From REEP01 sp964517265 (GTDB taxonomy: Bacteria; Pseudomonadota; Alphaproteobacteria; Rhodospirillales; Defluviicoccaceae), in assembly GCA_964517265.1 (NCBI GenBank), contig CAZFBS010000003.1:136870-200869 (forward strand): DNA of 64,000 nt. The letters run 5' to 3'. The notes beneath the pieces are model-generated. The model searched no databases and was not told where the DNA came from. It worked only from the letters and a program-made list of their open reading frames with translations. Position 1 is the stretch's first letter. Each line of letters begins with the position of its first letter. Below are positions 35,532-44,120 of the stretch, in pieces. Made by a program: the position numbers and the translations under genes.

Positions 35532-36539
35532 GTGGAAACCACGCCGACCATGGACACCGTCGTAAACGCGCCAGACGTCTCCGCTCAGGCGGCCGCGCCG
35601 ACCAGCAAGCGCACGCGCCAAGTGCTGATCACGGCGCTCAAGGTCGCCATCTCCATCATGCTGATTCTGTGGATCCTGCGCGGCACCAGCGTCAGCGAGG
35701 TGCTGGCGGCGATGGCGTCCGCCAACCTGTTGTTGCTGATCCTGGCGGCGGGCTTCCACATTATCGGCTTTACCCTCAGTGCATACCGCTGGCGCCTGCT
35801 GCTGCGCTCGCAGGGCGCAGATGCATCGATCATGTACCTGATCCAATCCTACGTGATCAGCGTGTTCTTTAACAACTTCCTGCCATCGACCATCGGCGGC
35901 GACGGTGTGCGGGCTTACGACTCCTGGCGGTTGGGACAGTCGAAGTCCGGTGCCGTGGCTGTGGTTTTCGTCGACCGCTTTCTCGGGCTGCTGGTCTTGA
36001 TGCTGTTCGCGTCGGTGGCGGCGCTGTTCTCCCCGGAGATCATGTCCAGCGATCCCAGCCTATACGCCTGGGTGATCGTCGGCGCGCTCGGCTGTGTCTC
36101 ATTGACGGCGATCCTTTTCGTACCATCAGAGTATCTGCCACGGGCACTCGCCCGCCTGCCGATCCCGTTCAAAGAGAAGCTGCTGAAGATCCTGCGCTCG
36201 TTCCTCGCCTTTCAGGGCAAGACAGCAGTGCTGATCCACGCCCTGTGGCTTTCGCTGCTGCTGCAGGCCAATGTCGTCGTCCACTACTTTCTGATCTCCG
36301 AGGCGCTCGGGCTGAATATCCCGTTCATGAGTTTCTTCCTGATCGTGCCGCTGGCAACCTTCATCATGATGCTGCCGATATCGATCAACGCCATTGGCGT
36401 TCGCGAGGGCACCTTCGCCTTTTTCTTTGCGGCCTTCGGCGTGCTGCGTCCTGAAGCAATCGCGTTCTCGTGGATCGTCTACGGCATGATCGTTGTGCAG
36501 GGATTGATCGGCGGTGTGCTCTACGCCCTGCGCCGGTGA
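35532..36539 (+). CDS. Lysylphosphatidylglycerol synthase transmembrane-family protein
   Basis: A 335-residue integral membrane protein of the UPF0104/LPG_synthase_TM family with about eight helices and no catalytic aminoacyl-transfer domain. Family marks are FNNFLPSTIGGDGVRAYD and the C-terminal LPISINAIGVREGTFAFFFA. Members often accompany lipid or glycan-synthesis genes. The GTG at 35532 is the start; the in-frame ATG at 35550 is an alternative. It is divergent from the acyltransferase. Confidence 0.85.
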   Translation: METTPTMDTVVNAPDVSAQAAAPTSKRTRQVLITALKVAISIMLILWILRGTSVSEVLAAMASANLLLLILAAGFHIIGFTLSAYRWRLLLRSQGADASIMYLIQSYVISVFFNNFLPSTIGGDGVRAYDSWRLGQSKSGAVAVVFVDRFLGLLVLMLFASVAALFSPEIMSSDPSLYAWVIVGALGCVSLTAILFVPSEYLPRALARLPIPFKEKLLKILRSFLAFQGKTAVLIHALWLSLLLQANVVVHYFLISEALGLNIPFMSFFLIVPLATFIMMLPISINAIGVREGTFAFFFAAFGVLRPEAIAFSWIVYGMIVVQGLIGGVLYALRR

Positions 36540-36830
36540 GACTCCGAAGGGACGACCAAGGTCCCGAAGCAGTTGCCCGAGGGGTGAAGATGCCCGGTTG
36601 TTGTAGCCTGTCAGATGTCCGCCCCTGTCGTCGGGGCGTGGGACGGCGCAGGGCGGCCGCTCACCGGCTCGTCGCCAGCGAGCCGACACCAAGCAGAAGA
36701 TGAAGCCAGTCTCTCACCCCACTGGCAATCCCAGCCGTCGTGACCTCTGCCGGGATCCGATTCTCCCGATTGCCCTCCGGTCCTGACGCCCGGCCAGATC
36801 CCGTGCGGGCGACAGGACGTTACGCAGTCG
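36540..36830. other. Intergenic region upstream of rplM
   Basis: I see no gene in this stretch, which precedes the rplM promoter. Short GC-rich inverted repeats such as CCGGCTCGTCGCCAGCGAGCC near 36664-36684 (GGCTCG/CGAGCC) could be a terminator for the upstream gene, but no U-run follows. Confidence 0.4.
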
Positions 36831-36858
36831 TTGACACGGGCTTTTGGTTGGTCATACT
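36831..36858 (+). promoter_or_regulatory. Sigma-70-type promoter of rplM-rpsI
   Basis: TTGACA (36831-36836) is a perfect -35; a 16-bp spacer leads to CATACT (36853-36858), a four-of-six match to the -10. Position, about 70 bp before rplM, suits a housekeeping operon. Confidence 0.65.
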
Positions 36859-36935
36859 CCGGGTCCCGGGCAGGCACCGCCGCTTGCCTGAACGTTCGTG
36901 ATTTTTCCAGGAAATTGCAGATCATGCTCCGGACG

Positions 36936-37397
36936 ATGCGTACCTACTCAGCCAAGCCCTCGGAGGTCCAACGACACTGGTATGTCGTTGATGCGGAGGA
37001 CGTGGTTCTCGGGCGGCTGGCTTCTGTCGTCGCGATGCGCCTGCGTGGCAAGCACAAGCCGATGTTCACCCCTCATATCGATTGCGGCGATCATGTCATC
37101 GTCGTCAATGCGGAGAAGGTGCGGCTGACCGGTCGCAAGCGTGAGCAGGAGATGTTCTACTGGCATACCGGTCATCCGGGCGGGATCAAGGGGCGCAGCC
37201 TTGCGCAGATTCTCGACGGCCCACATCCGGATCGGGTCGTCACCAAGGCCGTCGAGCGGATGATTCCGCGAACGGTTTTGGGGCGGGACATGATGCGCAA
37301 GCTGCATGTGTACGCGGGCGCGGATCATCCCCATCGCTCCCAGAATCCGGAGCCGCTTGATGTGGCGGCGATGAACCCCAAGAACAAAAGAGGATAG
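36936..37397 (+). CDS. rplM: Ribosomal protein L13 (uL13)
   Basis: 50S subunit protein of 153 residues: MRTYSAKPSEVQRHWYVVDA, then VLGRLASVVAMRLRGKHKP, FYWHTGHPGGIKGRS and PRTVLGRDMMRKLHVYAG. The family usually starts at M(K/R)TYSAKP, so the ATG at 36936 is chosen; an ATG at 36924 in the same frame is possible. It is followed directly by rpsI, as in most bacteria. Confidence 0.97.
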   Translation: MRTYSAKPSEVQRHWYVVDAEDVVLGRLASVVAMRLRGKHKPMFTPHIDCGDHVIVVNAEKVRLTGRKREQEMFYWHTGHPGGIKGRSLAQILDGPHPDRVVTKAVERMIPRTVLGRDMMRKLHVYAGADHPHRSQNPEPLDVAAMNPKNKRG

Positions 37398-37409
37398 GCA
37401 GTCGCAACC

Positions 37410-37895
37410 ATGGTTGAGCAGACCCGGAGCCTTGAAGACCTGAAACAGCTTGGCAGCGGTATCCCGGTCGAGATGAGAGATGGCGTGCCGGAGCCCAGGA
37501 TCGATTCGTTAGGCCGGTCCTATGCCACCGGCAAACGTAAGGATGCGGTCGCACGGGTTTGGCTGAAGCGTGGCAACGGCGCGATCAAGGTGAACGGCAA
37601 GAATGTCGATCGCTTTTTCGCAAGGCCAACGCTGCAAATGATTTTGAACCAGCCGTTCGCGGTGACCGATCGCGTCGGACAGTACGACGTTTACTGTTCA
37701 GTGAAGGGCGGTGGACTTTCCGGTCAGGCAGGAGCCGTCCGTCACGCCATCAGCCGCGCTTTGACGTACTACGAGCCGACCTTGCGCGGGGTTTTGAAGA
37801 GCGGCGGGTTCCTGACCCGAGACTCCCGGGTGGTGGAACGCAAGAAGTACGGCAAGGCCAAGGCACGGCGCAGCTTCCAGTTCTCCAAGCGCTGA
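37410..37895 (+). CDS. rpsI: Ribosomal protein S9 (uS9)
   Basis: 30S protein; the conserved body SYATGKRKDAVARVWLKRGN leads to the C-terminal GKAKARRSFQFSKR tail that reaches into the P site. At 161 residues it includes an alphaproteobacterial N-terminal extension of about 30 residues. Twelve bases after rplM; same operon. Confidence 0.98.
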   Translation: MVEQTRSLEDLKQLGSGIPVEMRDGVPEPRIDSLGRSYATGKRKDAVARVWLKRGNGAIKVNGKNVDRFFARPTLQMILNQPFAVTDRVGQYDVYCSVKGGGLSGQAGAVRHAISRALTYYEPTLRGVLKSGGFLTRDSRVVERKKYGKAKARRSFQFSKR

Positions 37896-37896
37896 A

Positions 37897-37970
37897 CAGC
37901 GCGCGGCACCTCGCCTCCCGGCGGGAGAGTGTGCAAGGTTGGCGCATGCAAGGGGTCTAGCCGCGCGCTG
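37897..37970. other. Long-range inverted repeat between rpsI and argC
   Basis: CAGCGCGCGGC (37897-37907) and GCCGCGCGCTG (37960-37970) are perfect 11-bp complements. Between them sit a small hairpin CTCCC-GGC-GGGAG and two copies of TGCAAGG. The RNA would fold as a closed multi-arm structure just after the rpsI stop. No U-run follows, so it is not a simple terminator. Confidence 0.55.
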
Positions 37971-37996
37971 AGACCGGTGGGAGCGGAACGGAAGCC

Positions 37997-39049
37997 ATGC
38001 CTGTTGATAAGATCCGCACAGCCATTGTCGGAGCCAGCGGCTATACCGGTGCCGAACTGGTTCGGCTGCTGGCGAGGCATCCCGCAGTTACGATCGTCGC
38101 ACTGACGGCCGATCGCAAGGCGGGGCAGGGGCTCGGGACCGTATTTCCGCATCTTGCCGCCGCTGCCCACGATCTCGATCTGCCCGATCTCGTTGATGTC
38201 GATGCTGTCGACTGGGGCGACATCGACGTCGCTTTCTTTGGGCTGCCCCATGGAACCACCCAGGAGGTGGTTGCGCAGGTCCCCGATCACGTCAGGATTA
38301 TCGATCTTTCAGCGGATTTCCGGCTCGCCGACGTTGATGTCTACGCGCAGTGGTACGGCGGCCCCCACCGCGCGCCCGACCTGCAGAGCACCGCTGTCTA
38401 CGGGTTGACGGAATTGGCCCGGCCGCGGATTCGCGCGGCGCGGCTGGTGGCCTGTCCGGGTTGCTATCCCACATCCTCGTTGTTGCCGCTGGTTCCTCTG
38501 ATCGAGGCCGGCGCGATCGAGCCCGAGGGCATCATCATCGATGCCAAATCGGGGGTGAGCGGGGCCGGACGCGCAGCCAAGGAAGGATCGCTGTTTGCGG
38601 AGGTTTCGGAAGGGGTGCATGCCTATGGCGTGGCCTCGCACCGTCATGCACCGGAAATCGAGCAGAGCCTGTCTTGGGCGGCAAAACGCCCCGTGCTGGT
38701 CAACTTCACCCCCCACCTGATCCCCATGAACCGGGGCATTCTCGCGACGATCTACGTGCGGACGGCCCAGGGTGCGACACCGGATGATCTGCGCGGCGTC
38801 CTGGAAACGCGTTACCGCGACGAGCCGTTCGTGCGGGTGGTGCGGTCGGCTCCGGCGACAAGGCATGTCCGCGGCTCCAACCAGTGCCATCTCGCCGTGT
38901 TCGCGGACCGGCTTCCAGGCCGTGCCATCGTGCTCTCGGTGATCGACAACCTCATCAAGGGCGCATCCGGGCAGGCGGTCCAGAACATGAACCTGGTCTG
39001 CGGGCTGGCCGAAACCTTGGGGTTGGAGCAGCAGCCCCTGTTTCCCTGA
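37997..39049 (+). CDS. argC: N-acetyl-gamma-glutamyl-phosphate reductase ArgC
   Basis: Third step of arginine synthesis: NADPH reduction of N-acetylglutamyl phosphate. NADP-binding GASGYTGAELVRLLARHP at the N-terminus; the active-site Cys is in VACPGCYPTSSLLPL; HRHAPEIEQ and the RGSNQCHLAVFADR end are typical. 350 residues, full length. Downstream of rpsI, as often in Rhodospirillales and related groups. Confidence 0.96.
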   Translation: MPVDKIRTAIVGASGYTGAELVRLLARHPAVTIVALTADRKAGQGLGTVFPHLAAAAHDLDLPDLVDVDAVDWGDIDVAFFGLPHGTTQEVVAQVPDHVRIIDLSADFRLADVDVYAQWYGGPHRAPDLQSTAVYGLTELARPRIRAARLVACPGCYPTSSLLPLVPLIEAGAIEPEGIIIDAKSGVSGAGRAAKEGSLFAEVSEGVHAYGVASHRHAPEIEQSLSWAAKRPVLVNFTPHLIPMNRGILATIYVRTAQGATPDDLRGVLETRYRDEPFVRVVRSAPATRHVRGSNQCHLAVFADRLPGRAIVLSVIDNLIKGASGQAVQNMNLVCGLAETLGLEQQPLFP

Positions 39050-39156
39050 ATTCTCTGTCTCCCTGACTTTTCGTGCGCGAAAGACTTTTCGTGCAAAGAA
39101 ATCGGATGCCTCTCGATCGCGCCGCTCCCGCAATGGTGCTGTCGGCATCGCTGGGA

Positions 39157-39861
39157 CTACGCGCGTCCGCTCGATCCGCCGGCAACATCCAGCAACAGGT
39201 CCGGGTCGGCATAGAAGCGAGGCAGACCCACCGCCTTCTGCGAGCCCAAGGTGAAGACAGCGATCGCGATCCACGTACCGTGAAAGATGAGACCGAGCGC
39301 GAGGGCCGCTTCGCCGGGAAGGGGTCCGATCGTCGCCCGCGCCCACAATTCGTGCAGCGCGACGATCGGCGTCGGATGGATTAAGATCTTGGCAAGGTAG
39401 CACCCCAGAAGCGCTGCGAAGATCCAGCCGTAGGTTCTTCGGATGCGACGGCCGAGAGCTTCCATGAACGAGATGTGGAAACGGAGGTTCCGGTAATCGG
39501 CAGCGAGGAGTTCGTTCCATTTGTTGTCGGTGCGCAATCCCTGGCCCATCAGGATCGGCCCATAGAGATTGATCTCCATGACGCGCACGCGCACGCGGAA
39601 CACATCGTAGTACAGATACCGCCGTGCCTCGAAAAAGAGAAAGATGACGACCACCCAGCTGACCAGCAAGATCGGAATGGGCGAGGCGTCCGCGTTGCTG
39701 AATGTCACGGACAAGGCGATGCCGGTGACGACGATCGCCCAATTGCTGGTTGTATCGAGGCGGTTGCGCCAGATTTTGCTCTGGTACATCTCGCCGCGGT
39801 AGAGGTGCGCCAAGGCTCCGATCTCGGCGGCGCCGAAGCCTGGCGCCTGTTTGCTGTCCAT
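39157..39861 (-). CDS. DUF2270 membrane protein
   Basis: A 234-residue protein with four predicted hydrophobic segments (WAIVVTGIALSVTF, IPILLVSWVVVIFLFF, IFAALLGCYLAKILI and a C-terminal IFHGTWIAIAVFTL). Conserved DUF2270 features are HLYRGEMYQSKIWRNRLDTTSNW and FEARRYLYYDVFRVRVRVME. The function is unknown. GGAGAAGCGAAC precedes the ATG at 39861; longer frames lack a ribosome site. Confidence 0.88.
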   Translation of the reverse strand: MDSKQAPGFGAAEIGALAHLYRGEMYQSKIWRNRLDTTSNWAIVVTGIALSVTFSNADASPIPILLVSWVVVIFLFFEARRYLYYDVFRVRVRVMEINLYGPILMGQGLRTDNKWNELLAADYRNLRFHISFMEALGRRIRRTYGWIFAALLGCYLAKILIHPTPIVALHELWARATIGPLPGEAALALGLIFHGTWIAIAVFTLGSQKAVGLPRFYADPDLLLDVAGGSSGRA

Positions 39862-39998
39862 GTTCGCTTCTCCTATTCCAAAGACCATTCCGATCGACAG
39901 GTTGGTGGATCGACTGATCCTTTGTTTGGGCGCCAAGGGAAGGAGCCGGTCAACCGGGATTCGCGCGTGCCGGGGGTCAGGGACAAGCCGCCATTCAT

Positions 39999-40784
39999 TC
40001 AAGGCACCGGTTCTCCGCTAAAGATGCCCGGCAGCGCCACCTCGCCCAGGACCGCCGCATAATGGCATACGGCAGCAGCGGCGACGAAGCCATGCCAGAT
40101 CGCCCGCTGATAAGGCAATTGCTCCCAAAGGTGAAATACGACGCCGATGCTGTAGAGAATGCCACCGATCACCAGCAGTAGGATCGCCTGCGGCGATACC
40201 GACGCCAGCAGCGGCTCCACCGCCACGATGATGGTCCAGCCGAGAAACAGGTAGAGGGCAACCGAGAGCCGGGCGAAGCGGTTCACCCAGATCAACTTCA
40301 GCACCACGCCGATGCCAGCCACCGCCCAGACGTAGACGAGCAGCCAGTGGCTCCAGATGCCGTCGATCTTCATCGCGAGAAAGGGGGTGTACGTGCCGGC
40401 AATCATTACGAAAATGGCGGCATGGTCGAGGCGCCGCAGCAGATCGCGATGCTTTGGGTTGCGGCTGGCGTTGTAGAGCGCCGAGCAGATCAGCATCGCC
40501 AGCAGCCCGCAGCCGTAGACGAGCAGGCTGACGAGGAGGGTGAGGCGCTCCTGCCGGACCGCGGCTGTCATCAGGACGACCACGCCGGCAAGTCCCGCAG
40601 CGATGGCAAGCCCGTGCACGCACGCATCGGCGATCCGTTCCGCTGGGCTGGGCGGGCGGGGAATTTTTCTGGGTGCACGGACAGCCGTGGCCGAGCTCCC
40701 ACCCTCATTACCACCGAAGCCGGAACTGACGTCGCCACCGGCGGTGGTGATTTCGCGGCGCTCTACCCAACGCCATCGAAGCAC
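39999..40784 (-). CDS. Hemolysin III / YqfA family membrane protein
   Basis: A 261-residue seven-helix protein of the HlyIII/PAQR superfamily. Signature residues: ERIADACVHGLAIAAGLAG, then SALYNAS, LRRLDHAAIFVMIAGTYTPF and the C-terminal WHGFVAAAAVCHY. These form the metal-binding Ser/His/Asp set of PAQR-type hydrolases, a superfamily that includes ceramidase-like receptors. It lies just upstream of and divergent from the sphingolipid operon; a link is possible but unproven. The start is a GTG at 40784. Confidence 0.9.
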   Translation of the reverse strand: MLRWRWVERREITTAGGDVSSGFGGNEGGSSATAVRAPRKIPRPPSPAERIADACVHGLAIAAGLAGVVVLMTAAVRQERLTLLVSLLVYGCGLLAMLICSALYNASRNPKHRDLLRRLDHAAIFVMIAGTYTPFLAMKIDGIWSHWLLVYVWAVAGIGVVLKLIWVNRFARLSVALYLFLGWTIIVAVEPLLASVSPQAILLLVIGGILYSIGVVFHLWEQLPYQRAIWHGFVAAAAVCHYAAVLGEVALPGIFSGEPVP

Positions 40785-40962
40785 GGATCGATCTTTGGCC
40801 GGATCCAGCCTCGAACATTTCGAGCAAGGTTCCTTTTTCGAATCATGACAGAACCGTGAAGAGTGGCTAGATAGGGCGGGGATTTAATCGCAGCACGGCC
40901 TTGTGCTGTTGTGGGGCACGGCTTGAGAGCCAAGCAAGAAACGATCAGAAGGAAAACCAGCA

Positions 40963-42714
40963 ATGATCGCACCTGATGTGGGGACTGATGCGAGACTTCC
41001 GCTCCGGCTCGCCACGTTTGAGACCCTTGCCGAAGGTTTGGATTACGCTGGGTCTGGACAAATAGGCTGCACGTTCTTCTCAAGCCGCGGTGAGCCCACC
41101 TGCTCGATCAGTTACCGGGAGATCCGCGAGCAATCTCTGGCGCTCGCACATCGCCTGCTCGCGCAGGGCTTCAAACGCTTTGCCCGGGTTGCGATCATCG
41201 GCGAGACCGGCCCCGACTTTCTGGTCGCATTCTTCGCCTGCCAGTATGCAGGCATGCTCCCCGTTCCGTTGCCGATCGACGTCAGTTTCGGGGGACTGGA
41301 CGCTTACACCCGTCGCCTGCGCGCGATGCTTCATGCGGCGGACGTCTCCCTTGCAATCGGCCCGCTCGAGCTGTTGCCGGTCCTGACGAGGGCGGCGGAG
41401 CCGCACGCCTGCATGGTCGCAACCGTCGGCGATTTGCAAGCGCTATCCCCTGGGGGCCATTCGCTGCGGCCGCTCCGGCCAGAAGAGCCCTGCTACGTGC
41501 AGTATTCGTCAGGAAGTACGCGCAAGCCGCGCGGGGTGCTGGTCACGCAGCGCTCGCTGCTTCACAACGCACGGGCAATCGCGCGCCATGGTTTGGCGCT
41601 GCGGGAAGGCGACTATGGCACCTCCTGGTTGCCGTTCTATCACGACATGGGCCTTGTCGGGTTTTGCCTGACCACGATGCTTTGCCAGATCCCCGTCCAT
41701 TATCTCTCTCCCACGGCCTTTGCCCGCCGGCCTCAGGTCTGGCTGAAGATTCTTTCCGAGTATGGGGGCACCATCTCGTTCAGCCCGACGGCGGGTTACG
41801 AGCTGTGCGCGCGCAGCGCCAGAAATGGCACCGGCCGCCAACTTGATCTTCGACGCTGGCGAATCGCCGGTGTCGGCGGGGACATGCTGCGAGCCGACGC
41901 CCTCGATCGCTTCGTCGAGCGGTTTGCTCCCCATGGTTTTTCCGCAAATGCCTTCCTCCCCAGCTACGGACTGGCCGAATCGACGCTGGCGGTGAGTTTC
42001 GGGGGTGTGGGAAGGGGCGTTCGTTGGGACACCGTCGATCTCGCGACCCTCGAGTTGAGCGGGCATGCGGCCCCCACCGAGGTCGCGGATGGTCTGTCCG
42101 CGGAGAAAGTACGCTCCTTTGCCATCTGTGGCGGACCCCTGCCGGGTCACGATATCATGATCCGGGACGACAAGGGTGCCGCGTTGCCGGAGCGGCAGGT
42201 TGGCCGGGTGTGGATCAAGGGCCCCAGCGTCATGCGCGGCTACTTTGATGATCCCGCCGTGCTCAGCACCCCCTCGTCCTCCGAGCGTTGGCTCGACACC
42301 GGCGATCTCGGCTACAGCTGTGATGGTGAACTGGTCATCGCCGGACGTTCGAAAGACCTCATCATTTGGAACGGTCGCAATATCTGGCCGCAGGATCTTG
42401 AATGGGCGGTCGGCGAAGTGCAGGGGATTCGCTCGGGAGCGGTCGCCGCTTTTGCCGTCGACGGTGGTACGAAAGGCGAGGAAATCGTGGTGATCGCGGA
42501 ATGCCGCACGATGGACGCCCGGTTCTGGCCAGACCTCCGGCGGGCGATTACGATGACCCTGCACCGGACCGCGGGTGTCGTCTGTCGCCTGGTCCTTGCA
42601 CCGCCGCACTCCCTCCCGTTCACCTCCTCGGGCAAGCTCAGTCGGGCGGCCGCGCAAACACTGTATTTGCAGGGTATGATCAAAGACGTCGCCGAAGGGA
42701 GCAGCATGGCGTGA
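40963..42714 (+). CDS. Fatty acyl-AMP ligase / acyl-ACP synthetase of sphingolipid locus (AasR-like)
   Basis: An ANL-superfamily enzyme that activates a fatty acid with ATP and likely loads it onto the nearby acyl carrier protein. The AMP-binding motif YSSGSTRKPRG is at 181-191 and LPSYGLAESTLAVSFGG later; the A8-region reads GDLGYSCDGELVIAGRSKDLII. The form with LPVPLPIDVSFGG fits FAAL-type enzymes. 583 residues. From memory, the Caulobacter ceramide locus holds an acyl-ACP synthetase called AasR with this role. It starts a plus-strand operon: ligase, reductase, ACP, serine palmitoyltransferase. Confidence 0.85.
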   Translation: MIAPDVGTDARLPLRLATFETLAEGLDYAGSGQIGCTFFSSRGEPTCSISYREIREQSLALAHRLLAQGFKRFARVAIIGETGPDFLVAFFACQYAGMLPVPLPIDVSFGGLDAYTRRLRAMLHAADVSLAIGPLELLPVLTRAAEPHACMVATVGDLQALSPGGHSLRPLRPEEPCYVQYSSGSTRKPRGVLVTQRSLLHNARAIARHGLALREGDYGTSWLPFYHDMGLVGFCLTTMLCQIPVHYLSPTAFARRPQVWLKILSEYGGTISFSPTAGYELCARSARNGTGRQLDLRRWRIAGVGGDMLRADALDRFVERFAPHGFSANAFLPSYGLAESTLAVSFGGVGRGVRWDTVDLATLELSGHAAPTEVADGLSAEKVRSFAICGGPLPGHDIMIRDDKGAALPERQVGRVWIKGPSVMRGYFDDPAVLSTPSSSERWLDTGDLGYSCDGELVIAGRSKDLIIWNGRNIWPQDLEWAVGEVQGIRSGAVAAFAVDGGTKGEEIVVIAECRTMDARFWPDLRRAITMTLHRTAGVVCRLVLAPPHSLPFTSSGKLSRAAAQTLYLQGMIKDVAEGSSMA

Positions 42715-42748
42715 GCGCGCCGTTGCCGGTTGCGCCAGCGCCGGGTCC

Positions 42749-43702
42749 ATGAGCCGCCTTGTTGCCGTCACCGGTGCCACCGGATTCATCGGGCGGCACG
42801 TGGTGGCTCGGCTCCTCGCCGAAGGCTGGCGCGTGCGCGCGCTGGTCCGCCGCCCCGAACCTGCGCTGGAGGCCGCCGGGATTCAGACGATCACCGGCAC
42901 ACTCGAGGATTCGGCGCGCCTGAGCGATCTGGTTGCCGGTGCCGACGCCCTTGTTCATGGTGCCGGCGTCGTCTGTGCCCAGCGTCGGCGGGGGTTCATG
43001 GCGGTCAACGCTGAAGGCACGCGGCGGCTCATCGATGCGCTCCAACGCCGATCCGACGCGCCGCGCTTCGTGCTGATTTCGTCGCTCGCGGCCCGTGAGC
43101 CACATCTGTCTGCTTATGCTGCAAGCAAGCGGCGGGCCGAGGAAATCGTGGTCCAGTCCGATCCCGGACCCGACTGGTGCATCGTTCGCCCGCCGGCCGT
43201 CTACGGCGACGGCGATCGGATGACCCTGTCGCTGTTCCGCCAGTTCACGCGCGGTTTCGCCGTCGTGCCTGCCGGCGTAGAGGCCCATTTTTCCCTCCTT
43301 TACGTTGTCGATCTCGCCGCCGCGATTGTCCAACTGGTATCGCAGACAATGCCGCGCCAAGCGATCCTCGAGATCGACGACGGCCGCCCGGCCGGTTACT
43401 CTTGGCCGGAACTGCTCGCAATCGGCGCACGCGTGCTTGGTCGGCCGCTGCGGCGGATTCCGGTACGCTACACGATGCTGGTTGTCCCCGCTGCCCTCGC
43501 TCAGTTATGGCCTTGGCTTCCTGCATACCCGCCGAGTGGACTCCGGCTCCTTACGCCGGGAAAGCTGCGTGAGCTGTTCCATTCGGATTGGGTCTGCCGG
43601 CCGCCCCCGAGGACGGAGATCAAAGGCTGGGCGCCCCGCGTCGGTTTCGAGGAAGGATTTGCCCGCACCCTGGCATGGTACCGGCGGCATGGCTGGTTGT
43701 AG
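42749..43702 (+). CDS. NAD-dependent epimerase-like reductase (CerR-like)
   Basis: A 317-residue extended short-chain dehydrogenase. Nucleotide-binding GATGFIGRHVVARLLAEG at residues 9-26; catalytic YAASKRRAEE (Tyr-x3-Lys). It resembles sugar epimerases, but next to serine palmitoyltransferase it most likely reduces 3-ketosphinganine or its N-acyl form, as proposed for CerR in Caulobacter (from memory). The C-terminal substrate domain ends FEEGFARTLAWYRRHGWL. A hydrophobic run near 230-245 suggests membrane contact. Confidence 0.82.
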   Translation: MSRLVAVTGATGFIGRHVVARLLAEGWRVRALVRRPEPALEAAGIQTITGTLEDSARLSDLVAGADALVHGAGVVCAQRRRGFMAVNAEGTRRLIDALQRRSDAPRFVLISSLAAREPHLSAYAASKRRAEEIVVQSDPGPDWCIVRPPAVYGDGDRMTLSLFRQFTRGFAVVPAGVEAHFSLLYVVDLAAAIVQLVSQTMPRQAILEIDDGRPAGYSWPELLAIGARVLGRPLRRIPVRYTMLVVPAALAQLWPWLPAYPPSGLRLLTPGKLRELFHSDWVCRPPPRTEIKGWAPRVGFEEGFARTLAWYRRHGWL

Positions 43703-43871
43703 CGCCGTTGCTTTTGGCTGTGGTTTGATTGTGTGACCTCTTTACCTCTAGTCTGCTCCGGCCCGGATAACGCTTGACGGGAGGGCATCTTGCTGTTTTC
43801 CAAGGAGGGCAGCTGTTGAACCTGCTGCTCGCCCCTTCCGGGAATCAATGCGACGAGTACGAGATGGAATT

Positions 43872-44117
43872 ATGACCGCGAGCGAGACATACGACGAAAT
43901 CTGTGGGTTTCTCCAGCCGTACAACAAGAAGAACATACGCCTCACTCCGGAGACCGAACTTGCCGCTGATCTCGAGATCGACTCGGCCGATGCGATGAAC
44001 CTTATCATGGAAATCGAGGACCGGTTTGAGATTGATATCCCATTGAACCTGCTCGGCGATGTGCAGAACCTCCAACAACTGCTGGCTCTGGTGCAAGCGC
44101 GGATCGAGAGCCGCTGA
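43872..44117 (+). CDS. Acyl carrier protein of sphingolipid locus
   Basis: An 81-residue acyl carrier protein distinct from the housekeeping one. The phosphopantetheine site is Ser in EIDSADAMNLIMEIED; ELAADLEIDS precedes it. It starts MTASETYDEICGFLQPYNKK at 43872 (an earlier in-frame start at 43848 lacks a ribosome site). It is three bases upstream of serine palmitoyltransferase, which fits a dedicated acyl donor, called AcpR in Caulobacter as I recall. Confidence 0.9.
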   Translation: MTASETYDEICGFLQPYNKKNIRLTPETELAADLEIDSADAMNLIMEIEDRFEIDIPLNLLGDVQNLQQLLALVQARIESR

Positions 44118-44120
44118 TCC

